64,000 nt of DNA from Pseudomonadota bacterium (lineage in GTDB: Bacteria; Pseudomonadota; Gammaproteobacteria; Steroidobacterales; Steroidobacteraceae): the NCBI GenBank assembly GCA_021792555.1, contig JAJYUL010000007.1, positions 44,221-108,220 on the forward strand, written 5' to 3'. Below, piece after piece: positions 8,842 through 19,283 of this stretch; the first letter of the stretch is position 1; every line of letters begins with the position of its first letter. The notes under the pieces were generated by a model. That model ran no database searches. It saw nothing but the letters and a program-made list of their open reading frames with translations, and was not told where the DNA came from. The position numbers were made by a program, and so were the translations under genes.

Positions 8842-9993
8842 TCAGCCGCCCGCGGCGCGCGCATCCTGTGCGCGGCCCTTCCACTGGCCGCCGCGACCCG
8901 TGGCGTAGCGCAGCGCCGAGTGCAGCGTGGCGCCGGCGTAAAAGAGCGCCACCGCCGGCAGCAGCAGTGCATAGAGGGGCGAGAGCCGGTAGAAACGCAC
9001 CATCGGCAGGTAACACAGCGTCATCAGCGCCCAGGCGAGCGCACCGAGCGCCATGCACAGCGGCGCGCCGGTGGCCAGCAGCAGCGGCGGGGCCACGTAG
9101 GTCACGGCGAGCCCGGTGAGCGAGGCGGCGAGCAGGCCCCAGGAGTGGCGCAGCTGGTTGAACGCGGTGCGCGAGATCATCGCGCCGATCTCGGCGAAAC
9201 TGCCGTACACGCGCAGACTGCGCGTGCGCTGCGAAAGCCCGAGCCACAGCGACCCGCCGCTGCCCTTCACGCGCGCGGCGAGCGCGCAGTCATCGATGAT
9301 CTCGCCGCGGATCGCCTCCAGCCCGCCGGAGCGCTCCAGGGCCGCCGGCCGGATCAGGATGCACCCGCCGGCCGCCCCCGCGGTGCGCGCGGCGCGGGCC
9401 GCGATCCAGCGGGGCGGATAGAGTTTGAAGAAAAAGAACACGAACGCCGGGATCAGACAGCGCTCCGCCCAGGTCGCGCTCGAGAGCCGTACCATCACCG
9501 AGACCAGATCGCGCCGCTGCCGCTCGGCCTGCGCCACGAGCGAGGCCAGCGAATCGGCGGCGTGCTCGATGTCCGCGTCCGTGAAGAGCAGATAGTCCGG
9601 CGCGAGGCGGCCGGCCGCGGCCACGCCCTGCGACATCGCCCAGAGCTTGCCGCTCCAGCCCGCAGCGAGCGGCGCGCCCGGGATCACGGTCAGCCGCCCG
9701 GCGGCGCCTGCCGCGGCGGCCGCGCGCTGCGCCTGCCCGGCGGTGTCGTCCGTGCTGCCGTCGTCGACCACGATGACATGCACCTCGCCGTCCCAGCGCT
9801 GGCGGAGCAGCGAGCCGACGGCGCGCCCGATGTGCTCGGCCTCGTTGCGCGCCGGCACGACGGCCGCCACTCGGGCGCGCACCGAGCCGGTGGCCTGCGG
9901 CAGCGTGCGCGGCTGCCAGAAGCGACCGCGGGCAAAGAGCAGATACAGCCAGATGACGAGCGGCAGTGCGGCCGCCGCGCACGGATCAATCAC
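8842..9993 (-). CDS. hpnB: Hopene-associated glycosyltransferase HpnB
   Basis: Family 2 glycosyltransferase anchored in the membrane. An N-terminal TM helix (AAAALPLVIWLYLLF) precedes the GT-A domain with VVPARNEAEHIG, VVDDGSTDDT, LLFTDADIEH and the GEIIDDCALA region. C-terminal TM helices follow (LLAASLTGLAVTYVAPPLLLA; ALGALAWALMTL; LYALLLPAVALFYAG). This architecture matches HpnB of hopanoid clusters; its exact reaction is not established. I prefer the GTG at 9993, which has GGAG six bases upstream, to the track GTG at 10026. It is followed closely by the phosphopantetheinyl transferase gene. Confidence 0.85.
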   Translation of the reverse strand: MIDPCAAAALPLVIWLYLLFARGRFWQPRTLPQATGSVRARVAAVVPARNEAEHIGRAVGSLLRQRWDGEVHVIVVDDGSTDDTAGQAQRAAAAAGAAGRLTVIPGAPLAAGWSGKLWAMSQGVAAAGRLAPDYLLFTDADIEHAADSLASLVAQAERQRRDLVSVMVRLSSATWAERCLIPAFVFFFFKLYPPRWIAARAARTAGAAGGCILIRPAALERSGGLEAIRGEIIDDCALAARVKGSGGSLWLGLSQRTRSLRVYGSFAEIGAMISRTAFNQLRHSWGLLAASLTGLAVTYVAPPLLLATGAPLCMALGALAWALMTLCYLPMVRFYRLSPLYALLLPAVALFYAGATLHSALRYATGRGGQWKGRAQDARAAGG

Positions 9994-10055
9994 CCGCCGC
10001 TCCGGCCCGCCGGGCCGGCCCCGCACACTGTTCAGTACAAATCACGATTCACCGA

Positions 10056-10061
10056 TATAAT
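10056..10061 (+). promoter_or_regulatory. Candidate -10 element of the Omp85-type barrel gene
   Basis: A perfect TATAAT lies in the 187-bp divergent gap between hpnB and the barrel gene. A TTCAGT stands 19 bases upstream as a weak -35. The long leader to the ATG at 10181 contains no RNA motif I recognise. Confidence 0.35.
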
Positions 10062-10180
10062 CCGCGCTTCCATCGATCGTCCGCAGCCGCCGCGCCGCTC
10101 GCGCCGCGCGGGATGGGCGGCGGCGCTCGATGGCCCCTTGCACGGCAAGCTCGAGGCCGCGGCCGAGTGGCGCGGGAAGA

Positions 10181-11575
10181 ATGCTGATTGACCTGAAAAA
10201 AAAGAACGGCATCGCGGCCAAGCATAGCCCAGCGCGCACACGGGTGGCAGCGGTGGCGCTGGCCCTGGCCGGCCTCGGGACGGGCGCCGTGGCGATGGCG
10301 GGCACCGCGCCGGCAGCGTGCGCCACGGGGCAGCCCGCCCCGTCCCCGTGCCGCCGGGCGAAGCGCAAGAGCCCCCTGCAGCTGCAGCCCGCGCCGGTGC
10401 GCACGCAGCAGCACATCAACTGGCTCAATCCCACCACCTGGCCGGTGCTGCCGGTGCCGGAGATCGCCGTCGGGCCCAACAGCGGCACCACCATCGGGGT
10501 GATCCCGACCATCCTGCACACCAATTCGGCCAATCAGATCACGCGCATCATCGCGCCTGATTTCACCCACAACCCGTACTTCGGCTGGGGCGTGGACGCG
10601 CGCATCTTCGAGTACCCCTCGCTGAACACCCAGTGGTCGATCGTCGCCGGCGTGCAGCAGCGCGTGCAGAGCTACTTCGATGCGCTGTGGGAGACGGGCC
10701 TGCTGCGCGAGTCGCGCTGGTCGACGAGCATCGAGGCGGTCTACGACCGCAGCGGCACGCCGCGCTTTTACGGCTTCGGCAACAATTCGCTACGCATCAA
10801 CCAGACCAATTACACGCGCCAGCAGATGTGGGTGCGCGCCAAGATCGGCTGGAACATCACCCATGCCTGGCAGCTCGCCTACACCTTCGAGGCGCGCAAG
10901 GTGAAAGTCACCGCCGGCAGCCTGCCGCACATTCCCTCGATCACGCAGCGCTTCGTGGATCTGCTCGGCATCGGCACCACCCACGAGCTGCTCAACCGCG
11001 TCTCGCTCATCTACGACACGCGCAACAACATCGTCATCCCCACCAGCGGCATGGACGTGGTGGTCTACGGCGGGGTGGCGAGCCGCAACGTCGCGCTGGA
11101 TGACTCGCTCTTCACCGAAGCGGGCGCCGACGGGCGGTTCTACTGGTCGCCGACCCGCACGCTCACGGTGGCCACGCACTTCGACATCCGCTACGAGCCG
11201 ACCACCCATCACGTGCCCTTCTGGGGCCTGAGCAGCCTCGGCGGCGATGCGAGCACCATCGGCGGCTCGCAGCCGCTGCGCGGCTACGGCACCTCGCGCT
11301 TCTACGACCGCAACGCGTTCGTGTTCAACCTCGAGCTGCGCCAGACGGTGCTGTCCCTGAACACGCTCTCGACGCACATCCTGATCCAGGTGACCCCGTT
11401 CTTCGACACCGGACGGGTCTTCCACCACTACAGCACCCTGCCCTTCAGCCATCTGCACAACGTGTTCGGCATCGGGTTCCGCGGCATCGCGCCGCCGTCC
11501 GTGGTCGGCTACGTCGACGTCGGCATGGGCAGCGAGGGCGTCGCGGTGTTCACGGGAATCAATTACCCGTTCTGA
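10181..11575 (+). CDS. Omp85/BamA-TamA-family outer-membrane barrel without POTRA domains
   Basis: About 464 residues with a basic N-terminus and a hydrophobic signal (RVAAVALALAGLGTGAVAMAG). The barrel part has the surface-antigen D15 look: YGFGNNSLRINQTNYTRQQ, LLNRVSLIYDTRNN, the GGSQPLRGYGTSRFYDRN loop (the conserved RGY/F tripeptide) and a C-terminal strand ending in Phe (INYPF), as needed for outer-membrane assembly. There is no room for POTRA repeats before the barrel. I chose the ATG at 10181 over the track start because the signal peptide follows it directly. It sits between hpnB and hpnA and overlaps the hpnA stop by 17 bp in convergent orientation. Confidence 0.8.
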   Translation: MLIDLKKKNGIAAKHSPARTRVAAVALALAGLGTGAVAMAGTAPAACATGQPAPSPCRRAKRKSPLQLQPAPVRTQQHINWLNPTTWPVLPVPEIAVGPNSGTTIGVIPTILHTNSANQITRIIAPDFTHNPYFGWGVDARIFEYPSLNTQWSIVAGVQQRVQSYFDALWETGLLRESRWSTSIEAVYDRSGTPRFYGFGNNSLRINQTNYTRQQMWVRAKIGWNITHAWQLAYTFEARKVKVTAGSLPHIPSITQRFVDLLGIGTTHELLNRVSLIYDTRNNIVIPTSGMDVVVYGGVASRNVALDDSLFTEAGADGRFYWSPTRTLTVATHFDIRYEPTTHHVPFWGLSSLGGDASTIGGSQPLRGYGTSRFYDRNAFVFNLELRQTVLSLNTLSTHILIQVTPFFDTGRVFHHYSTLPFSHLHNVFGIGFRGIAPPSVVGYVDVGMGSEGVAVFTGINYPF

Positions 11576-12566
11576 GCCGAGGCCCGAGATAGCCTTCGGC
11601 TGCGAACCACTCCAGGGCATCGGCGAACGCCAGGGCGGCGGGGCGGTGGCTGTAGCCGAGCTCGCGCATCGCCTTCTCGCTCGAGAAATACATGCGCTTG
11701 CGCGCCATGCGCACGCTGTCGACGGTGACGCGCGTGGGCTTGCCGGTGAGCCGCGCGAAGCCCTCGGCAAGATAGGCAATCGGCAGCACCACCCCGTGCG
11801 GCAGCCTCACGCGCGGCGGGGAGCGGCCGGCAAGGCGCGTGATCTCGGTCAGGATCTCGCGCAGCGGCAGGTTCTGCCCGCCGAGAATGTAGCGCTCGCC
11901 GATGCGGCCGCGGTGAAACGCCAGCACGTGCCCGGCGGCGACGTCATCGACGTGCACGACGTTCAGCCCCGTGTCGACGTACGCGGGGGTGCGGCCGAGG
12001 GCGGCATCGAGCACGATCTGACCGGTCGGCGTCGGCTTCAGGTCGCGCGGGCCGACGGGCGCGGCCGGGTTGACGATCACCACCGGCGCGCCGCGCGCGG
12101 CCGCCTCGAGCGCCGCCTGCTCGGCGAGAAACTTCGAGCGCTTGTAGTGCCCGACCATCGAGTCGAGCGCGACCGGGGTGTCCTCGGTGCCGGGGCTGCC
12201 GTCGGCCGGCAGGCCGATGCACGCCACGCTGCTCGTGTATACGATGCGCGTGACGCCGGCGCGCCGGGCGGCCTCGAGCAGATTACGCGTGCCGTCCACG
12301 TTGGCGCGGTACATCGACTGCGGATCGGGCACCCACAGCCGGTAGTCGGCCGCGGCATGAAACACCGCATCGCACCCCTGGACGGCGCGCTCGAGCGAGG
12401 CGTTGTCGGTCAGGTCCCCGACGACGCTCTGCACCGCCAGCGCGCGCAGGTTGCGCCGGTCGGAGCCGGCCCGCACCAGCACGCGCACCTGCCAGCCTGC
12501 CGCGAGCAGCGTGCGCACGAGCGCCGCGCCGACGAAGCCGGTCGCTCCGGTCACGAGCGCCTTCAA
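11559..12566 (-). CDS. hpnA: Hopanoid-associated sugar epimerase-like protein HpnA
   Basis: Extended SDR of 335 residues: N-terminal Rossmann motif VTGATGFVGAALVR, an active-site region SSVACIGL and YKRSKFLAE (YxxxK), and HVDDVAAGHVLA. This matches HpnA, a nucleoside-sugar epimerase-like protein always found with hopanoid genes. The track ORF runs to 12695, but the TTG at 12566 follows a GGAGGT ribosome site and overlaps the hpnG stop as TTGA, so it is the likely start. It is the last gene of the minus-strand hopanoid operon. Confidence 0.9.
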   Translation of the reverse strand: MKALVTGATGFVGAALVRTLLAAGWQVRVLVRAGSDRRNLRALAVQSVVGDLTDNASLERAVQGCDAVFHAAADYRLWVPDPQSMYRANVDGTRNLLEAARRAGVTRIVYTSSVACIGLPADGSPGTEDTPVALDSMVGHYKRSKFLAEQAALEAAARGAPVVIVNPAAPVGPRDLKPTPTGQIVLDAALGRTPAYVDTGLNVVHVDDVAAGHVLAFHRGRIGERYILGGQNLPLREILTEITRLAGRSPPRVRLPHGVVLPIAYLAEGFARLTGKPTRVTVDSVRMARKRMYFSSEKAMRELGYSHRPAALAFADALEWFAAEGYLGPRLRTGN

Positions 12567-13306
12567 TGCACCTCCCGCCACCGCGCTTCGGTGAGTGCGC
12601 GCCGCGCCGGCAGGCCGGGCTCGGCCAGGCGCGAGAGCATGGCGCAGGCCGTGCGGAAGCGCCGCGCGAGCCGGCGCACCGCCGGAATGCTCCACGGGGC
12701 GAGCGCCAGGCCGAGCACGAGCCGCCCGACCGCCACCTCCCCGCCGCTGCTCGCCGCGAGCACCGCCTCGGGCAGCTCCTCGGCGGCGGTGTCAACGATG
12801 ACCCGCAGCACCACGAACGGCACGGCCGCATCCTGCGCGAAGCGCGCCACCGCAGCGCTCTCCATGTCGAGCGCGACACAACCGGTCTCGCGCCAGGCAA
12901 TGGCCTTCTCGAGCCGCGAGCCGACCGGCACCCGGCTGGTGAGCAGCGCGCCGTCGCTCACCTGACAGTCGCGGGGCAGCGCCGCCTGCACCGCCTCGCG
13001 CCAGCGGGTGCTGGTCGGCAGCGGCGGGCCATCGAGCACGCGCACTTCGCGCGGCACGAGCACCGCGCCGCACTCGAGCGACGGATCCAGTCCGCCCGCG
13101 GTGCCGAAGCTCGCCAGCGCGGTGGCGCCCGCCTGGGCAAGACGCAGGGCCCCGGCGTGCGCCGCATCCCAGCCCATGCCGCTCACGGTGAGCAACGCCT
13201 CGTCATCGAGCTCGAGCACCCCGCCGCCGGCGGCGACGGACAGATCCTCCGGGGCAAGCGCGCGAGCCTCGGATGCGAGCGCCGCGACGATACCCACGCG
13301 GTTCAA
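12563..13306 (-). CDS. hpnG: Hopanoid-associated phosphorylase HpnG (adenosylhopane to ribosylhopane)
   Basis: A 247-residue protein of the purine nucleoside phosphorylase/MTA-SAH nucleosidase fold. It starts with GIVAALASEARAL, and carries a TVSGMGWDAAHAGA segment, SFGTAGGLDPSLECGAVLVP and the nucleoside-binding VALDMESAAVARFA. HpnG removes adenine from adenosylhopane to give ribosylhopane. Its start overlaps the shc stop by four bases (ATGA), and its stop overlaps the hpnA start, so translation is coupled along the operon. Confidence 0.92.
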   Translation of the reverse strand: MNRVGIVAALASEARALAPEDLSVAAGGGVLELDDEALLTVSGMGWDAAHAGALRLAQAGATALASFGTAGGLDPSLECGAVLVPREVRVLDGPPLPTSTRWREAVQAALPRDCQVSDGALLTSRVPVGSRLEKAIAWRETGCVALDMESAAVARFAQDAAVPFVVLRVIVDTAAEELPEAVLAASSGGEVAVGRLVLGLALAPWSIPAVRRLARRFRTACAMLSRLAEPGLPARRALTEARWREVH

Positions 13307-15261
13307 GGCGCGCGCGCCCTCCCGTTACGGTACGCGGCCAGCGCCCAGAGCGGAAAGAACGCGGTGTAGCCGTGGTACTTCAGATAGAACACGCGCGGGA
13401 AGCCCGGCGCGGTGAAGCTCGGATGGCTCCACAGGCCGCGCTCCTGGGTGTCGAGCAGGAACTCGACGCCGCGACGCACGGCCGGATGATCACGCTCCCC
13501 GGCGGCAATGAGCGCCAGCACCGCCCAGGCGCTCTGGTAAGGGGTGCTCGGGAAGGGCTGATCGCCGTAGCGCGCGCGGTCGTAGCTGTCGTTGCTCTCG
13601 CCCCAGCCGCCATCACTGTTCTGGCGGGCGCGGAACCACTCGACCGCGCGGCGCACCATCGGGTCCGTGGGGCTCACGCCCGCCGCCTCGAGCGCGACCA
13701 GCACCGACCAGGTGCCGTAGATGTAGTTGCTGCCCCAGCGGCCGAACCACGAGCCGTCGGCCTCCTGCTCGCGGCGCAGGAACTCGATCGCGCGCGCGAG
13801 GACGGTGCGGTCCTCGGGGCGAGCGGCGCGCGCGAGGATCGTGATCACCCGTGCGGTGACGTCGCTCGTCGGCGGATCGAGCAGTGCGCCGTGATCGGCG
13901 AAGGGAATGAGGTTGAGGTTGTAGTGGGTGTTGTCGGCGTCGAAGGCCGCGAAGCCCCCATTCTCGCTCTGCATGCCGACCAGCCACTTGAGCGAGCGCT
14001 CGATGGCCTCGGCGAAGTGCTGCTCGCCGGCCTCATGCATCGACCAGGCGACCACCGCGGTGTCATCGAGGTCCGGATAGTGCGCGTTGCCGTACTGGAA
14101 CGGCCAGCCGCCCGGTGCAAGCCCCGGCCGGCGCGCGCACCAGTCGCCCACCGTGTCGAGCACCTGCCGGGGGCGCAGCCACTCCAGTCCGCGCCGCGCG
14201 GCCGCGAGACTCTCGCTGTCCCCGACCGTCTGCAGCGCCAGGCACGCGAGCCCCGTGTCCCACACCGGGGAGACGCACGGCTGACAGTAGGCCCGATCGC
14301 CCTGCTCCACCACGAGCTTCTCGATGGCGCGCTTGGCCGTTGCGCGCCGCGGATCGTCGCGATCGTAGCCGAGCAGCACCATCATCTCGAGCGCATTCAC
14401 CATCGCCGGGAAGATCGCGCCGAGCCCGTCCTCCCCGTTCAGCCGCTCGAGCGTCCACGCCTCGGCGCGCGCGATGGCGCGCCGGCGCATCGGCGTGGGA
14501 ATCAGCGGGTCGATCAGCCGGAACACCCGATCGAGCGCGAAGAAGGTGCGCGCGAGCCAGCTGCCCTGCCCGGGCAGATGGAAGTAGTGCCGCTCGTGCT
14601 CCGGGGGCGTCGTGAACAGCTCGCGGATGTTGACCCGGCGCGGATTGCGCGCCACGGGCTTGAGCGTGCACAGCACGAACAGCGGCACCATCACGGTGCG
14701 CGACCAGTAGGAGACCTTCTCGAGGTGGAACGGAAACCACCGCGGCAGCAGCATGATCTCCACGGGGATGTAGGGCACCGCGCGCCACGGCACCTCGCCG
14801 TAGAGCGCGAGCGCGATGCGCGTGAACACGTTGGTGCGCGCCGCCCCGCCCCGCGCCAGGATGGCCTCGCGCGCGCGGCGCATGTGTGCACAGTCCGGAT
14901 CGTCGCCGGCGAGCTTGAGCGCAAAATACGCCTTGACGGTGCAGGACAGATCGAGCTCCCCGCCCTCGTAGAGCGGCCAGCCGCCGCCCGGCTGCTGATG
15001 CGCGCGCAGATAGACCGCCAGGCGCTGCTCGAGCGCCGGGTCGATCTCATCCAGGTAATGCATCATCAGGATGTATTCGGCCGGGATGGTGCAGTCGGCC
15101 TCGAGCTCGAACACCCAGTGCCCGTCGGCCTGCTGCAGCGCGAGGAGCGCATCGCGCGCGGCGCGGATGGCGCGCTCGAGGCGCCCGGTACGCGCTTGGG
15201 AAGCCGCCGCGGCGATCTCGAGCGACTCCTCGAGGGCCGCTTCCTGCGCCTGATCGTTCAC
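13303..15261 (-). CDS. shc: Squalene-hopene cyclase
   Basis: Class II triterpene cyclase, about 652 residues, which converts squalene to hopene/diplopterol at the membrane. The protonating motif reads DLDDTA (about residues 397-400), and several QW-type repeats are visible, for example QQPGGGWPLYEGGELD, QNSDGGWGESND and QEADGSWFGRWG. The track GTG at 15279 is less likely than the GTG at 15261, which has GGAGG nine bases upstream and forms a GTGA overlap with the squalene synthase stop. The gene lies between sqs and hpnG as expected for a hopanoid operon. Confidence 0.95.
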   Translation of the reverse strand: MNDQAQEAALEESLEIAAAASQARTGRLERAIRAARDALLALQQADGHWVFELEADCTIPAEYILMMHYLDEIDPALEQRLAVYLRAHQQPGGGWPLYEGGELDLSCTVKAYFALKLAGDDPDCAHMRRAREAILARGGAARTNVFTRIALALYGEVPWRAVPYIPVEIMLLPRWFPFHLEKVSYWSRTVMVPLFVLCTLKPVARNPRRVNIRELFTTPPEHERHYFHLPGQGSWLARTFFALDRVFRLIDPLIPTPMRRRAIARAEAWTLERLNGEDGLGAIFPAMVNALEMMVLLGYDRDDPRRATAKRAIEKLVVEQGDRAYCQPCVSPVWDTGLACLALQTVGDSESLAAARRGLEWLRPRQVLDTVGDWCARRPGLAPGGWPFQYGNAHYPDLDDTAVVAWSMHEAGEQHFAEAIERSLKWLVGMQSENGGFAAFDADNTHYNLNLIPFADHGALLDPPTSDVTARVITILARAARPEDRTVLARAIEFLRREQEADGSWFGRWGSNYIYGTWSVLVALEAAGVSPTDPMVRRAVEWFRARQNSDGGWGESNDSYDRARYGDQPFPSTPYQSAWAVLALIAAGERDHPAVRRGVEFLLDTQERGLWSHPSFTAPGFPRVFYLKYHGYTAFFPLWALAAYRNGRARAP

Positions 15262-16391
15262 GGTGAGCGGCCTCCGCACTGCAGGCCGGCGGCCGCGTGC
15301 TCCTCGTCCTGATCCGCCGCGGCGCTCGCCCCGCCGGGCACGCCGGCCGGGCGCAGCGGCACTTCCCCGGCCGCGAGCGGCAGGCCGCGCGCGGCCCGCT
15401 CGAACAGCCGGCGCAGCATCGCGTCATTGCGCACCGACAGGTTGGTCAGCGTCTGGGTCATGGCCACCGCCGAGCGCGACACCTTCACCTGCCGGCCCGC
15501 GGTGAAGCCGGGGTTGTCCTGGATCTTGCGCAGCGTGAGCGCCGCAAGACCGATGGCCCACAGGCAGAAGCGGCGGATGCCGGCCTCCTCCCCGGGAATG
15601 AGCAGTGTGAAGGCGAGCGCGTTGCGCAGGTGGCGGTGCGCGACCCCGATCAGCTCGAGCATCGCGGCCTGAAAGCGCGCATCGTTGCGCTCGGGCGTGA
15701 GCGTGGCGAGATCGACGCCGTGGCGGCTGAAGACCTCCTGCGGCAGCCAGCACGCCCCGCGGGCCCGGTCCTCCCACACGTCCTTGAGGATGTTGGTCAT
15801 CTGCAGGCCCTGGCCGAAGGACGGCGCGAGCGCGTAGAGCTGCGCGTAGCGGCGCTCGATCTGGGGCGAGTAGCCGCAGAACAGCTCGGTGAGAGTCTCC
15901 CCGACGATGCCGGCGACGTAGTAACAGTACGCATCGAGATCGGTCGAGCGCTCGAGCCCGCGCAGGCTCGCGGTGCGCTGAAACTGATGCATGCCGTGGC
16001 TCATCACCTCGATGCAGCGGCGGATGGCCCCGCGCTGACGCGCCTCGAAGCGCTCCACGACGCGCATCACCCGCGCGGTGTTCTCGACGAGGTCGCGCTC
16101 TGCCGGCAGAGTGTGCTCGGTGAGCCGCGGCAGCACCTCGCGCGCGAACTGGACGGCATCCTCGCGCCCCTGCACGACGCCGGTGAAGCGTCCGAGGAAG
16201 CGGTAGGTGTCCTCGGCCGAGAGCGCCGGCTCGTCCTCGATGGTGTCGGCGATGCGGCACAGCAGATAGGCGCTCGTCACCGCCGCGCGCAGCGCCGGCG
16301 GCAGCTGCGGAATCGTCAGCGCGAAGGTGCGCGAGACGTGCGGCAGGATCGCGTCCTGGTAGGCCTCGTCGGACACTGGCTGTTCTGACAT
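15258..16391 (-). CDS. Squalene synthase (one-enzyme, eukaryote-like type)
   Basis: A 377-residue trans-isoprenyl diphosphate synthase that condenses two farnesyl diphosphates into squalene. Visible motifs are VSRTFALTIPQLP, the first Asp-rich motif DTIED (residues 49-53), YCYYVAGIVGETLTELF and the second motif NILKDVWEDRARG (about 200-211). The length and these segments fit the long squalene synthase class rather than the roughly 280-residue HpnC or HpnD, and no HpnE-type flavoprotein is in the cluster. I therefore infer direct squalene formation. The C-terminal 40 residues are Ala/Gly-rich and not conserved. It lies 15 bp after ispA. Confidence 0.88.
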   Translation of the reverse strand: MSEQPVSDEAYQDAILPHVSRTFALTIPQLPPALRAAVTSAYLLCRIADTIEDEPALSAEDTYRFLGRFTGVVQGREDAVQFAREVLPRLTEHTLPAERDLVENTARVMRVVERFEARQRGAIRRCIEVMSHGMHQFQRTASLRGLERSTDLDAYCYYVAGIVGETLTELFCGYSPQIERRYAQLYALAPSFGQGLQMTNILKDVWEDRARGACWLPQEVFSRHGVDLATLTPERNDARFQAAMLELIGVAHRHLRNALAFTLLIPGEEAGIRRFCLWAIGLAALTLRKIQDNPGFTAGRQVKVSRSAVAMTQTLTNLSVRNDAMLRRLFERAARGLPLAAGEVPLRPAGVPGGASAAADQDEEHAAAGLQCGGRSP

Positions 16392-16406
16392 GCGGGTGCT
16401 CTGCGC

Positions 16407-17295
16407 TCAGTTGCGCCGGGCGAGCAGCCAGTCGGCCACTGCGCGCAGCGGGTCGGCCTTCGCGCCGAACGGCGCGAGCGACTCGAGCGCCTGGGCGCTC
16501 AGGCGCCGCACGCGCTCCTGCGAGGCGGGAATGCCGAGAATCGCCGGATGGGTCGACTTGCCGCGCTCGCGGTCCGACTGCGCCGTCTTGCCGAGCGTGG
16601 CGGTGTCGCCGAGCTCATCGAGCAGGTCGTCCTGGATCTGGAAGGCGAGCCCGATCGGCGCGGCGAACCCGGCGAGCGCGCGCTCGAGGCGCGCATCGAG
16701 GTCCGGCACGCAGGCCGCGCCCATCATGACGCTGGCGCGGATCAGCGCGCCGGTCTTCAGCGAGTGCATGCGCTCGACCTGCTCGATGTCGAGCCGGCGC
16801 CCCTCGGACTCGAGGTCGATCGCCTGGCCGCCGGCCATGCCGACGCTGCCGATCGCCTCGGCGAGCAGGCCGACGAGCCGCACGCGCACCGCCGGGGAGT
16901 CCGGCAGCTGCGGATCGCGCGCGAGCAGCTCGAAGGCGAGCGACTGCAGCGCATCGCCGACCAGAAGCGCCGTCGCCTCGTCGTACGCCTTGTGGCAGGT
17001 GGGCCGCCCGCGGCGCAGGTCGTCATCGTCCATCGCCGGCAGGTCGTCGTGCACCAGCGAGTACACGTGCACCAGCTCGAGCGCGCAGGCGGCCGCCTCG
17101 ACCTCATCCTCGGCGAGGCCGAGGGAGCGGGCCGTGGCGAGCAGCAGAATGGGCCGCACCCGCTTGCCGCCGCCGAGCACGCTGTAGCGCATCGCGGCAT
17201 GCAGACGCTCCGGCAGACGCTCGGCCGGCGGCAGCCGGCGCGAGAGCGCCGCCTCCATGCGCGCGCGCCACAGATCGAGCTGCGCGGTGAGAGCC

Positions 17296-17312
<17 letters not shown>
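16407..17312 (-). CDS. ispA: Farnesyl diphosphate synthase (polyprenyl synthetase)
   Basis: A 301-residue all-helical prenyltransferase making FPP from IPP and DMAPP. The sequence has YSVLGGGKRVRP, the first Asp-rich motif DDLPAMDDDDLRRGRPT, the HSLKTGALI helix and the second motif FQIQDDLLD. The spacing DDxxxxD of the first motif is the bacterial FPP/GGPP type. The GTG start overlaps the hpnH stop by 17 bp. Supplying FPP directly before the squalene synthase gene, it makes the operon largely independent of the housekeeping isoprenoid genes. Confidence 0.93.
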
Positions 17313-18453
<1,141 letters not shown>

Positions 18454-18528
18454 ATCCGTCTCCCAAGGTTGTGCCGGCGCGCGGGCCGCCGGCCGGCTCC
18501 ATCACCGGAGCCGCACTGTGTGCTGCGC

Positions 18529-19128
18529 CTAGCCGCGCCCGAGCGCACGCACGGCCGGCTCGTGATCCCGCCTGATCCGCTCCCACTCCTGGATGGACCA
18601 GGGCGTGAAATGCACCTCGCCGGCGCGCATCTCGTCATCGAGCGCCGCGGGGGCGATCCAGCGCCACGCGGCGAGCTCGGTGCGATTGGCGCGCACCACG
18701 GGCGCGGTGCAGCGGCCGATGAACACCGAGCACAGCTCGTGCTCGGCACCGGCTCCGTCAAACTGTGCTTGATACTTGAATTTGAACAAAAAATGCAAGG
18801 GGCACTTCAGCCCCAGCTCCTCGTACAGCCGCCGGTGGATCGCCGCGTCCATGTTCTCGGCGCGCCGCGGGTGGCTGCAGCAGCTGTTCGACCAGAACAG
18901 CGGCCAGAGCCGCTTGCCCGCCGAGCGCTGCTGGATCAGCACCTCGTCGCGCTCGTTGAACACGAACAGCGAGAACGCCCGATGCAGCAGCCCGCGGCCC
19001 TCGTGGCAGCGCGCGCGGCTGGCATGGCCTACTTCCCGGTCGGCCTCATCGACCAGAATCAGCGATTCCGCACCGACCAGACTGTCGCTCTCCGGCAACA
19101 GCTCGCGCGGGGCCTCGTACCGATCCAT
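18529..19128 (-). CDS. idi: Isopentenyl-diphosphate delta-isomerase, type 1
   Basis: A Nudix-fold enzyme of 199 residues interconverting IPP and DMAPP. The diagnostic NSCCSHPRRAE segment contains the catalytic Cys region, and RRLYEELGL is the Nudix-like Glu motif. HRAFSLFVFNERDEVLIQQRS precedes it. The track starts at a GTG; the ATG one codon later, after a G-rich ribosome site, is preferred. It is the first gene of the minus-strand hopanoid series and is divergent from hpnI across a 155-bp gap that should hold promoters for both directions. Confidence 0.92.
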   Translation of the reverse strand: MDRYEAPRELLPESDSLVGAESLILVDEADREVGHASRARCHEGRGLLHRAFSLFVFNERDEVLIQQRSAGKRLWPLFWSNSCCSHPRRAENMDAAIHRRLYEELGLKCPLHFLFKFKYQAQFDGAGAEHELCSVFIGRCTAPVVRANRTELAAWRWIAPAALDDEMRAGEVHFTPWSIQEWERIRRDHEPAVRALGRG

Positions 19129-19283
19129 CACGCCGCCCCCCCGGGCACGGGTGCAACCGTGTACCCTATGGGCCGTGCCGGCAATCGCGTTCCTGGGGAT
19201 CTGTCGCTCATGGCAATCCGCGGCGTGGGGATTCCTTTGGACATGATAACCCGCATCACGTTCAGTATAGCTCCTTAAGGACC

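Noticed and set aside
13273-15312. 679-codon plus-strand ORF
   Set aside because: It is the antisense shadow of squalene-hopene cyclase; composition is Arg/Ala-rich without domains.
15258-16391. Annotation of the squalene synthase as HpnD or phytoene synthase
   Set aside because: Length 377 and the YCYYVAGIVGETLTELF and DVWEDRARG motifs match long squalene synthases; HpnC and HpnE partners are absent here.
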